Assembly: GCA_013368325.1 (NCBI GenBank)
Contig: JAACJK010000057.1
Span: forward strand, 1,488,001 to 1,552,000
Length of the DNA stretch: 64,000 nt
DNA from: Ephemerocybe angulata
Lineage: Eukaryota; Basidiomycota; Agaricomycetes; Agaricales; Psathyrellaceae
Reading direction: 5' to 3'
The notes beneath the pieces are model-generated. The model was not told the DNA's origin and ran no database searches. It worked only from the letters and a program-made list of their open reading frames with translations. Below are positions 31,413-44,688 of the stretch, piece after piece (position 1 is the first letter of the stretch; every line of letters begins with the position of its first letter). Made by a program: the position numbers and the translations under genes.

Positions 31413-34052
31413 TTACCATAGTGGTTGAATAGGATCCGCCTTCCAACCACGGGAACGAGATTCCCAATATCCGCCAGCGTACTCCCACTCCTCTCCGACT
31501 TTCTTAAACCACTTCGGCTGACGGTCCTGTCCCGCGCGCCTCCGTTCCCTTTGAGTCTCCTCTATCCTTGCTTTCTCCGCCTCCGCGGTGTCGAGGTCCC
31601 CTTCTTCAAGAGCGCGAATGTCCGTGCGCAATCGAGAGTCGGTGGGGGGTAGTCTTTGCGCAATGTCGTCCGTGATTTCGTTAAGAGTGATGCCAAATGA
31701 AGTGAATCCATAGTATTCATGGCTATTTTTCGGAAAAGGTGAACACCTCCAGAGCACATGAAAATGGTCGTCGTCAAGCTGTTGCGCCATTTGATCATCC
31801 CATTTTCCTTCCAGTTTGCTTAGGACTCCCCCATCGGGTCCATGGACTGTACCCGAGACAACATTGGATGGGCCCCAGTACCCATTTTGCTTGAAGTCCA
31901 GGTTGCAGCGCATGCCGCTCGTGACATTTTCGATTGTCATTTTCCCACAGTGATCGAAGTACTTGGTTCCGACCATTAGATTCCGCATGAACGAGGATGG
32001 CTTTGTCCTGCAAAGAGTAAGGATAGATTGCGGCCAGAAAGAAGTCACGCCTACCAGACGTAGAGGTCTTCTCCCACTTGCACCCGTGTCGTCCCAACCG
32101 GTATGATTTCCAAGCTTTTACCTGAAAGCCTCCTATGAGCACGTTGAAGTCTATCAGGAACTATCGACCCACCCCAGAACTTTGTACGGCCAGCAGAAAG
32201 AGCAGTCAAGCCCCAGCCCTTGCCTTCAGCGTGGTAAGCCATCTCAACGGGGTTGTGCTGAACTTTCTCGGCAATGAACTTCATGCGGACATCTTCGAAT
32301 GTTTCCGCGAGCATTGGATTGCTACCAGTTTGGTTAGGACAACACGCTGGTAGGTAGGCTCGATCAAAACTCACAATCCCTTTCTACCTGAGCGATGTCG
32401 AGTGTGTGCATAACCAGAGACGGCAAAAGCGGCTACATAGCATATTCGCGTCACTGGATCACTGCTGGTGGCAGCTTGATTGAGGAGATCCCAGTATTCC
32501 ATTTCTTCCGCAGTTCGCTGTAGTAAGCTTAAAGGTTCGTTGAACGTAACGGGGAAAGTGATGGTCGACAAGTCCTTTGAGATAGTTCAGGGATCCCGAT
32601 ATTCAGTTCTGCCGCTGGAGAGCTCACCTTTCCGACATTCTTCTTGAGAATGGCAAATAAACTGCCTTCGTCTGCCATTGCCGGTGTCGGAAGTTGGGTC
32701 CTATACTGCCTCTGTCCATGGCCCTGCGACGAGAGTGCTTTCTCGGGACCGTCTTCCTCGATATCTGTGTCGATACTACTACCATCATGGTCCTCGAACA
32801 TGCTGCTAGTGTCCAAGGTCGCTGTAGTACTGGGTTGCTGATCTGGGTGTTCTCCCCGTGGGGGCGACTCATTGACTTCGACAAAGAATTCTTCAGGGCC
32901 ATCCTCTGCATCAAACCACTCGTGATCGTTGTCGCTCAGGATGGACCCCGGGTATGAGGAGCGGTGGGGATGTGGGTGTTTGTACGACGCGAAAGGCGAA
33001 AGCGGGCTCCCCGGTTTGAAGGTAGCCGTAGTTTCTTCTTGAACGGTGTTGGGTAAATTGCGGGGAACTGCCGAACTTGGTTCGGAAAAGACATGGGGTT
33101 GCAGGTTCCTAGAAAGTGTTGTGTGTTGGCTCTTCAATGCGTCGAGGTGCAACTGAATAGCTTGTAGAAGCGCAACAGTTGACTGCGGGCCCGGCAAAGC
33201 ATCGCTTCCGGACTCTGAGGAATCTAAGGGCATCCAATGAGCTACGTGAACAGTTATGGAAGTTGTGTTGCACACGTTTCTTGAAGATCCCAAACATTTC
33301 CCTGTGTCTCTCCTTGTCAGACTTCCGCCCACCAAGACTGCCATCTTTGAGGGGCGGGGAAGCTTGGAGAAGCTGCGTTAACTCGGTAAACGACCCCTCG
33401 AGCTGTTGGATTGTCTACAAGACCAAGTCAGCGGACGCAAGGCTACAAGGGGGAGTGGCTTACCACTGCCATCTCATCAGCGATGTCACCCGTTCTATTT
33501 AGGTGGAAGCTGCTTTGCCGTCCGCTAGCCATACGAATGCTCGCGGATCGCTTTCGACTAGCCTCCGCACCAGATGATATAAACCGCCTAACAATAACCG
33601 CGCGTTAGAACGACCAGGATGGGCAGAGGGGGCACGAGCCCGACCTGAATGCGACCATCCACATGTCAAAGTCCTGAGTACTCATACACTTGATGTGGAA
33701 CGTCGCGGTATTGGAATCGACATGGATATCCTTCCTGCCCGCAGAAGTGGACACGGCGGCATGATACAGAGATACCTGATCTCTGACGGGCTGCCCTTTC
33801 TCAAATGAGTACACAAGCTCTCCAGTGTGGTAAAGGACAAAGTAGCGGCGGGCAAAGCCTGACAATATAGAGTCAGCGGGGGCCTGTTGCGCACAATTGG
33901 CGCTCACCCTGCATCTTCTTGCGCCTCTTCTTGAGCAGCCATCCTTCGCATATGATCTGGGGGCCCGCGGCCTCGGGTATGATAGGGGTGAGTGCAGAAG
34001 CGAGGGAGGCGGTGAGGGCAGAGTGGGCGGTAAACGGCGGCTGCTTCTTCAT
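31413..34052 (-). CDS. OSH3: Oxysterol-binding protein, Osh3-like
   Basis: Multi-exon. The N-terminus carries a PH domain: [39 protein letters not shown], then [21 protein letters not shown] Ser/Pro-rich linker follows, with an acidic FFAT-like motif EWFDAED (coded at 32901-32921). The lipid-transfer domain has [62 protein letters not shown] and [15 protein letters not shown]. It ends with [19 protein letters not shown] and a Trp-rich tail. Where many family members have EQVSHHPP, this protein has EKVQHNPV. By family knowledge it moves sterol or phosphoinositide lipids at ER contact sites and is recruited by VAP/Scs2 through FFAT and by phosphoinositides through PH. It is divergent from GND1 with 418 bases between starts. 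Confidence 0.85.
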
Positions 34053-34470
34053 CCTGCGCAGTGGAAGCTCAGGAGAGACCGCCTGCCCCAGCGAAGAAGG
34101 CTATTTCCCCAATTAGGATAAGCAATTAATTAATTAAGTAAGTAATTCCCCTGAGTGGGTGACACTGGACAGGGGTTATGGCTGCGACACCCGTTAGGGG
34201 CGCTGACTGCGTGGCGCCGACGGCGGCGAGCACCAGAGTGACGGTGAACAGGGGCATCGGACTTGTTTCTGCGAAAGACGGACAATCCTCCGATGTTTCC
34301 ACTCTGTTGCTGACGATTCTTAGACATCGATTAACTGATGGCCCGATGGTGATTACTGTGCAGGCCGTGACGCATCCCCTACGGTCCGGCTTATTAGCTC
34401 GACAACCTCCCCATTTTCTGCTTAATCCGCAACCACCATCTACCCCCAACTTCCACCCCATACCGCAACA
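34053..34470. promoter_or_regulatory. Divergent promoter region OSH3/GND1
   Basis: The 418 bases between the ATG of the Osh3-like gene (minus) and of GND1 (plus). It should hold both promoters. No TATA box stands out; a short AT-rich repeat (AATTAATTAATTAAG) lies at about 34126-34140. Confidence 0.45.
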
Positions 34471-36467
34471 ATGGCAACGTACGTCCTTCCCCATGATTCC
34501 ACGTAGATGTCAAGCTAATCGCAGCCGTCATTAGTGGAGATATCGGCCTCATTGGGCTCGCCGTCATGGTATGCGCATCCCGATCGCGCGTTCCAAGACG
34601 CTACTGACACTGCACGAAGGGCCAAAACTTGATCCTCAACATGAACGACAAGGGCTTTAATGTCGTCGCGTACAACCGAACCACCAGCAAGGTTGATCAC
34701 TTCCTCGCTAACGAGGCCAAGGGTAAGTGGCTGACCATCCGATAATCTTGCGCGCTCCCTGACCCGGGATCACAGGCACCAACGTCCAGGGCGCGCACTC
34801 TATTGAAGAGCTCGTCTCCAAGTTGAAGAGACCCCGCAAAATTATCCTTCTTGTCAAGGCTGGTCAGGCTGTCGATGACTTCATCAAGCAGCTCGAGCCC
34901 CACTTGGAGCCAGGTGACATTATCATCGACGGTGGTAACTCGCACTACCCCGACTCTATCCGCCGCACCAAGGAACTCGAGTCCAAGGGCTTGCTTTTCG
35001 TTGGCACCGGTGTCTCGGGAGGTGAGGAGGGAGCCCGCTATGGTCCCTCTCTTATGCCCGGTGGATCCACTGCTGCTTGGCCCGCCATCAAGGAGATCTT
35101 CCAAAAAACTGCCGCCCAGGTTAATGGCGAGCCTTGCTGTGACTGGGTCGGCGAGACCGGCTCTGGTCATTACGTCAAGATGGTCCACAATGGTAAATCT
35201 TCAATTCCCTGGTGCTGGAGGGTTTCTGACGCGCACTGAAATAGGTATCGAATACGGTGACATGCAGTTGATTGCGGAGGCCTACGACATCCTCAAGCGG
35301 GGTCTTGGACTCGACGACGATGAAATCTCCAACATCTTCACCAGCTGGAACAAGGGTGTCCTTGACTCCTTCCTCATTGAGATTACTGCCAACATCCTCA
35401 AGTTCAAGGATGACGACGGTGAACCTGTTGTCAACAAAATCTTGGATAAGGCTGGTCAGAAGGGAACCGGCAAATGGACTGCGATCGCTGCCCTTGACGC
35501 AGGAACCCCGGGTAAAGTCGTTAATAATTGGCATAAACTCCTGACTAACTGTGGATCCCAGTGACCCTTATCGGAGAAGCCGTCTTCGCTCGTTGCCTGT
35601 CGGCTATCAAGGAGGAGCGTGTCCGTGCTAGCACCGCGATTGCTGGCCCCCAGAAGGAGGCCTTCCGTGGTGACAAGCAACTGTTCATCGACGATCTCGA
35701 ACAGGCACTCTACGCCTCGAAGATCATCTCCTACACCCAGGGCTTCATGCTGATGCGTGAGACTGCCAAGGAGGTACGACACCTGAATTGCTACCCGGTT
35801 CCAAAGGCTCACTTTATGATAACAAGCTTGGTTGGAACTTGAACTACGCTGGCATTGCGGCCATGTGGCGAGGAGGTTGCATCATTAAGGCGAGTTGACC
35901 TATTCTGCTTCCGTTCGATCCCGCGACCCTTACTCATCGGCTATCCAGAGTGTCTTCCTTGGTGATATCACCTCTGCTTACAAGAAGAACCCCGCATTGG
36001 AATCGCTCTTGTTTGACGACTTCTTCAACAAGGGTAATTTATTCTTCTTGTATTTGTAACACCGACTAACGAGAACTCCTTAGCTGTCCACAAGGCCCAG
36101 CCCGGATGGAGGCGAATTGTCGCCCAGGCCGTCCTCTGGGGTATCCCCACTCCCGCTTTCAGCACTGCCCTTGCCTTCTTCGACGGTTACCGCAGTGAGA
36201 TCCTCCCTGCTAACCTTCTCCAGGCTCAGGTAAGCAGATTCATCGCGCTGAATGCCGGTTCTCCCCACTCACGCTATCACAGCGCGATTACTTCGGTGCC
36301 CACACCTTCCGTGTGCAGATTGGCAAGGAGAACGAGAGGTTCAAGGCTGGCGAGGATATCCGTAAGTCATTTTGTTTCATTCAGATTCGCCGACTTACTC
36401 GCTCCTCCAAGATGTCAACTGGACCGGCCGTGGTGGAAACGTCTCTGCTTCTACCTACAACACATAA
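34471..36467 (+). CDS. GND1: 6-phosphogluconate dehydrogenase
   Basis: A short first exon (MAT plus a split codon) is followed by the NADP-binding fold [19 protein letters not shown] and [12 protein letters not shown]. Next come [34 protein letters not shown], the catalytic region [20 protein letters not shown], the substrate Lys/Asn motif [25 protein letters not shown] and the C-terminal all-helical domain to RGGNVSAS. It catalyses oxidative decarboxylation of 6-phosphogluconate to ribulose 5-phosphate with NADPH formation in the cytosol. Two splice sites are unusual: the intron at 35890-35948 begins with GC (GCGAGT), and another ends in a poor AAG acceptor before LGWNLNYAG. The preceding pathway enzyme, 6-phosphogluconolactonase, is encoded at 50479-51312. 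Confidence 0.95.
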
Positions 36468-36764
36468 AGGGTCGAGGGATGAACTGCGGGCTGCAATATT
36501 ATCTATGAGAAGCCCGGAAGATCGAACGCGAAGTCAAACCAACATGTATCTTTGTACCATCTTTTATTTCCTGCATATTAGAATTTTCTCTCAAGCACTG
36601 GGTTCTTTCGCCATGATGTATCATGTATGGTTCCAAGGGCTTGAAGGCTGGACTTCTGAAGTAAGAGGGACGGAGTCCGGAAGGACGAGGCGCTCGGTCC
36701 GGGCCGCCGGACGCCGTTTTCTGAGTTTACTCCCGCCTGCAGGCTTCCTTCGAACAAGTTGGCT

Positions 36765-39150
36765 ATGTGCGGTGTTTTCTTCTCTTTACACGGATACGAT
36801 ATCGAGGAAAACACATCGTCGCAGGAACTCGTATACTCTCTATGCGCCAATCTTCGCAAAGCAAACGCTGAACGAGGTACATTGCCAATCGAGCTGTCCA
36901 GGACGCGCCTAATCCCCCAGTTCACTATCGTCTAGGACCTGACCGTCAGTCAAGCATCGTTCGACGGATCTCAGACCCACAGGATCTCAAGAGACCCGTA
37001 CGCACTGCAGAGTTCTATGGATCTGAGCTGCGCTTGCGTGGAGAAGCTGCGATTCAGCAACCACATGAGTTGAACGGCAACATCTTGTGCTGGAATGGAG
37101 AAGTGCGGACTGTTCAACATCTTTTCCCGATAACCATTTTCCAATGACGGTGAATTTTGAAGATTTTTGGAGGGCTTGAGGTTGGTGGACATCTTGGAAC
37201 GTGCGTTTCGATGCTGAGCCATAGATGGTGCTTGCCCTCTTCGGCGCTTGATATAGGTGGGACCTCAAGAGAACGATGGAGTGAAGCTGTTGGAAGCTCT
37301 TGCCGCGGCGAAGGAGGCGGACGAGATCATAGGCATCTTTGGACGGCTTGAAGGCCCGTGAGTTGCGTTCGTCTTATATCCTGCATGGCTGCTAATTTCT
37401 GGCAGGTACGGCTTTGTGTACTACCATGTCAGTGGATACAGGGCACTAGATTTGGATCGCAAGGATTGACGTCTTACCAAGGCAGCATTGAACCAAATAT
37501 TCTTTGCAAGAGACCCTTTGGGACGGAGATCATTGCTGGTCCACAGGCCGACAGCAGAGCTCCCTGCCCTGTTAATCTCTTCAGTTTCCTCAGGCACGCA
37601 CCCGAACCTCAACTTTGAAGAAGTATCGACGGACTGCATCCATTGCTTGGATATTCCAACATTTGACCGTTCGTACGCTGTGACATCAAATGTACGTGCT
37701 TAGGATCCCTCAATCTTCCCAGCACTTACGGTCATGCCAGTTCGTAGAGGCTTGCGAATCATCGACATCCCAGTTACCTCGCTGCCCTCAGGATTTGGAG
37801 CTCCCATATGTACGCCCAGCGAGTTTTATACTCATTGCCTGACTCACGAACCTCGCAAACCACAGGCGGCTCCAGCTAAGGTCAACCCCGCCATCCCCTC
37901 TGCCGAGTTCCCTCAAGTGCAGACTCTGGGGCAAATCCCGGATTATCTTCAAGGGCCCGTGGACGAATTCCTTGCAGTATTAGACAAAGCCACATGGCTT
38001 CGTGTCCGCGACATCCCTAGAACCGGGACAGAGGGATCCGCAAGAGTGTCTGTGCTGTTTAGCGGAGGAATAGATTCTACCGTCGTCGCATATCTTGCTC
38101 ACAAGTAAGTACTATCTATTGTGCGCGGAGAGGCGCTGACGATTGCGAGTAGGCATGTTCCATTGGATGAACCGATCGACCTGTTTAATGTTGGATTCGA
38201 AAATCCCAGGAAGATGAAACTTCAGCAGGCTGGGAATATTGGCGCTCTCCCTAGAAGGCAGCAGAAGCAGAAGAAGCAGGCTCTGGGGAATGGGCCGCCT
38301 CCGGCGGAGCCGTCGTATAGGGTTCCTGACAGAGTTACAGGACTTCAGGAATTGGAGGAGCTGAGGAGACTGTGTCCCGGCCGGACCTGGAATTTCGTGG
38401 AGGTCAACGTGCCTTATGAAGTCGGTGCCGATGTCAACTCTTATTGGTTTCCCAACTGATATAGGCCCTAAGGAAACGCAAAACGCGAGGGAGCGAGTAG
38501 AGGACCTGATGCTTCCCTCCAGGACTGTCATGGATCTGGTATGTCGAGGCATGTTCAGACGAAGCGCGAGAGATTGATAGAACATAGAGTCTTGCCCTTG
38601 CACTATACTTTGCAGCCAGAGGTAAAGGTCAGATCAGGAGTGCCCCTGCGGCCGATCCTGTACCGTATATAAGTCCAGCTCGAGTCGTGTTGAGTGGCTT
38701 GGGGTCTGATGAGCTGCTTGGGGGATATGGCAGACATCGCACTGCCTATGGTTACGGAGGATGGCCCGCAGTCATAGAAGAGGTTCGTCGAAAGAAGATT
38801 GGTGGAAAGGACATGTGGCTAACGTTTTCACGCAGCTGCAACTGGAGATCGACCGTATCCCTACGCGTAATCTGGGAAGAGATGACCGTATTATCTCAAG
38901 CCATGGAAAGGAGACGCGCCATCCTTTCCTCTCCTTGGATGTCGTTTCTTTTGTTGCTGGGCTACCGGTGCACTACAAAATGGATCCTAGATTAGAAACG
39001 GGTACGGGGGATAAAATGCTGCTGCGACTTTTGACACAGAAACTGGGTCTTGTGGAAGCTAGTTGTCGGAAGAAGAGGGCGATGCAGTTCGGGAGTCACT
39101 CTGCTCGGATGGACGGAGAGAAGAAAGGGGACGCTGCTTTAGCTGAATAG
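36765..39150 (+). CDS. Asparagine-synthetase-domain protein (ASNSD1-like)
   Basis: The first exon starts MCGVFFSLHGYDIEE, so Cys2 could be the N-terminal nucleophile of a class II glutamine amidotransferase. Amidotransferase motifs follow (GPDRQSS, ELRLRGE, ILCWNGEIFGGLE, NDGVKLLEAL, FARDPLGRRSLL). The C-terminal half has the ATP pyrophosphatase loop VLFSGGIDSTVVA, then LSGLGSDELLGGYGRHR, DRIISSHGKETRHPFL and a final KKRAMQFGSHSARM. This is the architecture of human ASNSD1 and yeast YML096W, whose substrate is not firmly known; a true asparagine synthetase usually has RGPD and a longer synthetase domain. Eight or so introns; several junctions were placed only by conserved motifs. Confidence 0.85.
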
Positions 39151-39338
39151 ATATTGGTGTTCTGTATGTACTTGTGAATGTTATCCTCGAGGACGTGATA
39201 AAGCTGGACACGGAGGCAATGAGTATGACGGCGGCCCGTGCACCCGTGCCGACGAGACGCGTTGTTGCTTGTTTGGTCGGCCCTGCTGCCTGCATCATCG
39301 GCGGCGTGTTCTCGTCTCGTCCTCAGCGTCTACTCATC

Positions 39339-40459
39339 ATGTCGGCCGTGTTGCAAAGAATTTGTGAGCACTTTAACGGACTCCTATTGCTCTTCCTTAC
39401 ACGTCTACACAGTGCCTGTGGCCCTTGTTGGCGCCGCTGTTGCCAATGCCAGTCTCTACGATGTCCCCGGAGGATTCAGAGCTGTGATGTTCGACCGTTT
39501 TTCGGGTGTTAAGAGCGAGGTACGTTGTGCCGCACCGAGATTCAGCAATGGCTAAAGGTATTGCGTATAGGCTAGTGGTGAAGGTACCCACTTCCTTGTC
39601 CCTTGGCTCCAGCGCGCCATTCTCTACGACTGCCGTATTAAGCCCCGAGTGCGTTACACCATTTCTACTTCCCGAAGGCTAGGCTAATGAATTGAAACAG
39701 AACATTTCCACAACTACTGGCTCGAAGGACATGCAGATGGTCTCCATCACTCTCCGTGTTCTCTCCCGACCGGACGTCCAACACCTTCCCAAAATTTACC
39801 AAAACCTCGGCCTCGACTATGACGAAAGGGTCTTGCCGTCTATTGGAAATGAAGTGCTGAAGAGCATTGTCGCCCAGTTCGACGCAGCTGAGCTCATTAC
39901 CCAGCGTGAAGTTGTGCGTAGTCCTCTCCGCCTGTGACGGGCGTGTGCTTACTGACGTCCACCAAGGTTTCGTCACGCATTCGCGCCGACTTGTTGCAGC
40001 GTGCAGGCGAGTTCAACATCCAGCTGGAGGATGTTTCCATCACCCACTTGACCTTCGGCAAGGTTTGTACCGGTGACTGCTAGTCCATGAGCGAGGTGCT
40101 AACGTGCTGCAGGAATTCACGCAAGCCGTTGAAGCGAAGCAGATCGCTCAGCAAGACGCAGAGAGGGCCAAGTTCATTGTCGAAAAGGTATGTGAATATT
40201 TGGTGTCATGTACGCGCGCTGACACCGTGGCCAGGCGGAACAAGAGCGCCAAGCAGCCGTTATCCGCGCCGAGGGTGAAGCGGAGGCTGCGCAGACGATC
40301 TCGAAGGCGTTGGAAAGGGCTGGCGAGGGCTTCGTCGCGCTGCGCAAGATCGAGGCGAGCAAGGCGATTGTGCAGTCGTTGGCTGGCAACCCCAATGTGA
40401 CCTATATTCCCAGCGGAGGAGGAGCGAATGTGTTGCTCAATGTACCTACGCATAAATAG
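39339..40459 (+). CDS. PHB1: Prohibitin 1
   Basis: Six or so exons give about 275 residues. The N-terminus has a short hydrophobic anchor ([16 protein letters not shown]). The SPFH/PHB domain follows with [77 protein letters not shown] and [19 protein letters not shown] coiled coil ([19 protein letters not shown] to [14 protein letters not shown]) and a conserved tail (IPSGG) close it. Prohibitin 1 forms ring complexes with prohibitin 2 in the inner mitochondrial membrane and supports protease regulation and membrane organisation. The protein is full length with no odd features. Confidence 0.95.
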
Positions 40460-40636
40460 GCGTGATGAAATTTAGAAATATGACTAATTGTTCCCACGAG
40501 CTCCAGTTGCTGCTTTGCTCTTGACTGCCATCTCGTCTGTCTCCAGTATTTCTTTCTTTTTCGTCTCTTTTCTCGGACTTTTGTATCCTCTCTCTCCTCT
40601 TTCTGTCTCATTTCATCTTCATTATCTTTTTGAATC

Positions 40637-42129
40637 ATGAATCCAATGGGTATGGGAAGTATCGCTGAGGCTCCGGTACGTCTTCACCCAGATCCTCTCG
40701 ACTTCCTGATATTCACCGATCCATAGCGCAGGGCTCATCTCTACGTCGGAAACCTCAGCCCCAGGGTTACCGAGTATATGCTCACCGAGATCTTCGCCGT
40801 CGCCGGCCCCGTCCAGCACGTCAAAATCATCCCCGATCGCAACTACCAGCACGGAGGTCTGAACTACGGTTTCGTCGAGTACATGGACATGCGCGCCGCC
40901 GAGACCGCCCTCCAGACCCTCAACGGACGCAAAATCTTCGATACCGAAATCCGTGTCAACTGGGCGTATCAAGGGCAACAAAACAAGGAGGACACCTCTG
41001 GTCATTTCCACGTCTTTGTCGGAGATCTCAGCCCCGAAGTCAACGACGAGGTCCTCGGAAAGGCGTTCAGCGCGTTCGGCACCCTCTCTGACGCTCGTGT
41101 CATGTGGGACATGAACTCTGGCAAGTCTCGTGGATATGGTTTCCTCGCCTTCCGCGACAAGACCGACGCTGAACAGGCCATCGCGACCATGAATGGAGAA
41201 TGGTTGGGATCTCGCGCTATCCGTGTCAACTGGGCCAACCAGAAGACCCAGGGCGCTCCTGCTGTTGGACAAGGTGCACCCGGCCCTCGCCCAGGCAACA
41301 TCGCTGCCCCCGGTGGTGGTGGTGGCGCCCCTGCGCCCATCAATTTCCAAGGCGGACCTCTGTCCTACGAAACAGTTGTTACCCAAACTGCTCCCTATAA
41401 CTCCACCGTCTACGTCGGCAACCTCGTCCCCTATTGCACTCAGGCGGATCTCATTCCTCTCTTCCAATCTATCGGCTATCTTTCTGAGATCCGCATGCAG
41501 GCCGATCGTGGTTTCGCCTTCGTCAAGCTCGACACTCACGAGCACGCCGCAATGGCCATCGTCCAACTTCAAGGACAGATGGTCCATGGCCGCCCTATCA
41601 AGTGCAGCTGGGGTAAGGACCGCGCAGATGGTGGTGCTGCACAGCCCACTGGCGGTATGAGTCCCACCGCGCCTGCTGCAGCTTACGGAAGCGTGGTCAG
41701 TCGCTTTCTCTATGGGGGAGCTTCTCGTTGCTGACTTCTGTTCTATAGCCTATGTACGGAGTCCCGCAGCCCAATACGTACGGACAATATGGCTTCCCTG
41801 GCTTCGCCGGCTTCCCAGGACAGGTTGCTGGCGCACCAGGTGCTAGCCCTGGCGCCCAGGGTATGCCTCAGGCCAATACCGCTGCCACTGGCTTGGGACT
41901 CCCTGTCGGCACCCAGCCTGCTGGCTCTGATCCTAACGCTGTTGCAGCTGCAGGACAGGCCGCTCAAGCGCAGTGGGGTGCCGATCCCAATTATTACTCC
42001 AACTACTGGGGAGGTACGTATGCCGTTCTTGATAAGAAGAAAGTTTAGCTGACTGGGGATCCAGGTTACTACGGGCAACAAGCTGCCGGCCAACAAGGTG
42101 GCGACGCTCAGATGCAAGGCCCCGCCTAA
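40637..42129 (+). CDS. PUB1: Pub1/TIA1-like RNA-binding protein with three RRMs
   Basis: Four exons. RRM1 has AHLYVGNLSPRVTE and the RNP1 LNYGFVEYMD. RRM2 has FHVFVGDLSPEVND and RGYGFLAFRD. A Gly/Pro linker follows. RRM3 has STVYVGNLVPYCTQ and RGFAFVKLDTHEHA. The C-terminus is rich in Gln, Gly, Ala and Tyr (YGQYGFPGFAGFPG, YYSNYWGGYYGQQ), a prion-like tail that suits stress-granule assembly. The order of three RRMs plus this tail matches yeast Pub1 and metazoan TIA1. The protein binds U-rich mRNA elements and affects stability and translation. Introns lie after residue 13, after YGSV and after NYWG. Confidence 0.88.
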
Positions 42130-42541
42130 TACGTTCAATTAATCTTTCTCTGTTTTGCATTACTGTGGTCTCTCGATTTACCTGGCCGCTAGTCATTCTT
42201 TTGAAACCACCCCCTCTTCTTTCTGGTGTGCAACCGTTCTCAATGCTTCCGTTCCATCAACGCTCAAGTCTGACTTCAATGTCCTCTGAATTGTTCCTTT
42301 AGCCTTCATGTGTCTGACTTCCTTTCACCTCGTCCTTCTATCTTTTCTTTCTTTCCTCATCCTCATTTCCTCTTATCGTGCCCCCTATGTATTTGAATTG
42401 ATACGCCCTTTTCGCGCCCGAGTCCGTCAACGAATGACCAGTAGCAAAATTCCTCGAAGCAACTTAAACCAGCACAAGTGACAGGATATACGATTAAAAC
42501 AGGGTATAGGGTAAATCCCAGGAGATGCCAGGAGTACAAAA
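42130..42541. other. Intergenic region between convergent genes
   Basis: About 410 pyrimidine-rich bases between the ends of the Pub1-like gene (plus) and ATG16 (minus). No gene is supported. Confidence 0.5.
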
Positions 42542-43507
42542 TCACATCTCGTTCTCGTCGTCCACTATCAACCATTCGGTGTCAGATCCGCCGTCCTGGC
42601 CGTCGGGGATGACACTCCATCCTTCGTTCTCGGATGGTGGTTGTACTGGAGACGATCCCCGTTTCCCGAGCTCGGGTTTACTTGTCGGGTCTTCATCTCT
42701 TCGTAGAATTCATTGACCTCGTTCATCTTGTCGGCCTCAGCATTCTTGGAATCCAGCCAACGCTGCAGCAACTTGGCGTTGTCACGATTCAGAGTCTGGT
42801 TTCGCTCCTCAATCTGCCCCAGTTCTAGTTGTAGAGTACTGATTTCATCATGAAGGATCTACAAGCCCAAAGGTTAGCATATATGTGCCTGTTATACTGC
42901 TCGCGACGTACCTGTACGGTTCTATCCTTCTCTGCCATGACCTCGTTATGTTGATCGACCCTCTTTCGCAAGCCGCCGAGTTCGTCGTTGGCCTTGCGCA
43001 GGTTCTCAGCCTCAATCCTGATAGCCTCCTCTTTCTCGCGAAGCGTTTCGTTCATGGATAGCAGCCGTTGCGAGTTCTGACTTTGCGTTTTGTACACGGT
43101 AGCCAACTCATCGCGCAGGGAGGATATTTGGGATTCGAGCGACGCGATATACGCAGTTTGGACGGGGTTTCCGCTGATTAAACAGCAAACGTAGTCAGTA
43201 AGTCTTGGCGGAGATAGTTGAGTGCTCGCCAGACGTACTCATCGCCAGTGGCGGAGACCAATATGGTTGAGGCGTTCGGATTTGGCTTGACGGAGCTCAC
43301 TGCTCGCAGTAGAGACGCATTTCTCTCCTTCAGAAGCTTGGTCTGCTGTGCAAGTCGTCGATCTTTGGGCAACCTCTGTCAGTGCTTGCCTTCGAGGGGA
43401 TGGGGAGACGACGTACACTGCTCTATAAATGGAGCGAATGTGGCCTCGCGCTCGTTCCTCTCTGCTAGTCGTATCCGCAATACTTCTTGCCAGGAGGGCT
43501 CAGCCAT
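42542..43507 (-). CDS. ATG16: Autophagy protein Atg16
   Basis: The N-terminus MAEPSWQEVLRIRLAERNER forms the Atg5-binding helix. After short introns a long coiled coil follows (YRRLAQQTKLLKERNASLLR, ISSLRDELATVYKTQS, NETLREKEEAIRIEAENL, GGLRKRVDQHNEVMAEKDR) and ends in the typical ERNQTLNRDNAKLLQRWLD and NEVNEFYEEM. The last exon is read after a 53-bp intron (GTAAAC...CCGAG) and ends TEWLIVDDENEM. If that intron is not used the frame stops at 42568. Atg16 dimers bind the Atg12-Atg5 conjugate and direct Atg8 lipidation at the forming autophagosome. There are no WD repeats, as in other fungi. Confidence 0.85.
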
Positions 43508-43710
43508 GGTCGGCGTGGAAATAGCCTAGGAGAGCATGCAGTAGAGTTCGGCTGCGAATCGCAGTGAACGGATATGGTCGTCGGAGTTCGAATGCCAAAT
43601 CCGGAACTCACACCGAAACGTTGCCTGGCGGTACCACTGACGCTTGCTCCTGCTCCTGCTCCCCGTCCCACTCCTGTCGACAATCTCGACCTCAGCTCAA
43701 ACAAGCAACC
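43508..43710. promoter_or_regulatory. Divergent promoter region ATG16/YPT7
   Basis: Only 203 bases separate the two start codons. Both genes act in delivery to the vacuole (autophagosome formation and Rab7-driven fusion), so shared regulation is attractive but is inferred from position alone. Confidence 0.45.

Positions 43711-44688
<978 letters not shown>

Noticed and set aside
34126..34140. AATTAATTAATTAAG as a regulatory repeat
   Set aside because: Too short and AT-rich to separate from chance; noted only as a detail of the promoter region.
34697..35188. 163-residue minus-strand frame over GND1
   Set aside because: It is an antisense shadow of highly conserved 6-phosphogluconate dehydrogenase exons.
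40622..41587. 321-residue minus-strand frame opposite the Pub1-like gene
   Set aside because: It is the antisense of three clear RRM domains; its acidic, repetitive composition mirrors the codon bias of the sense strand.
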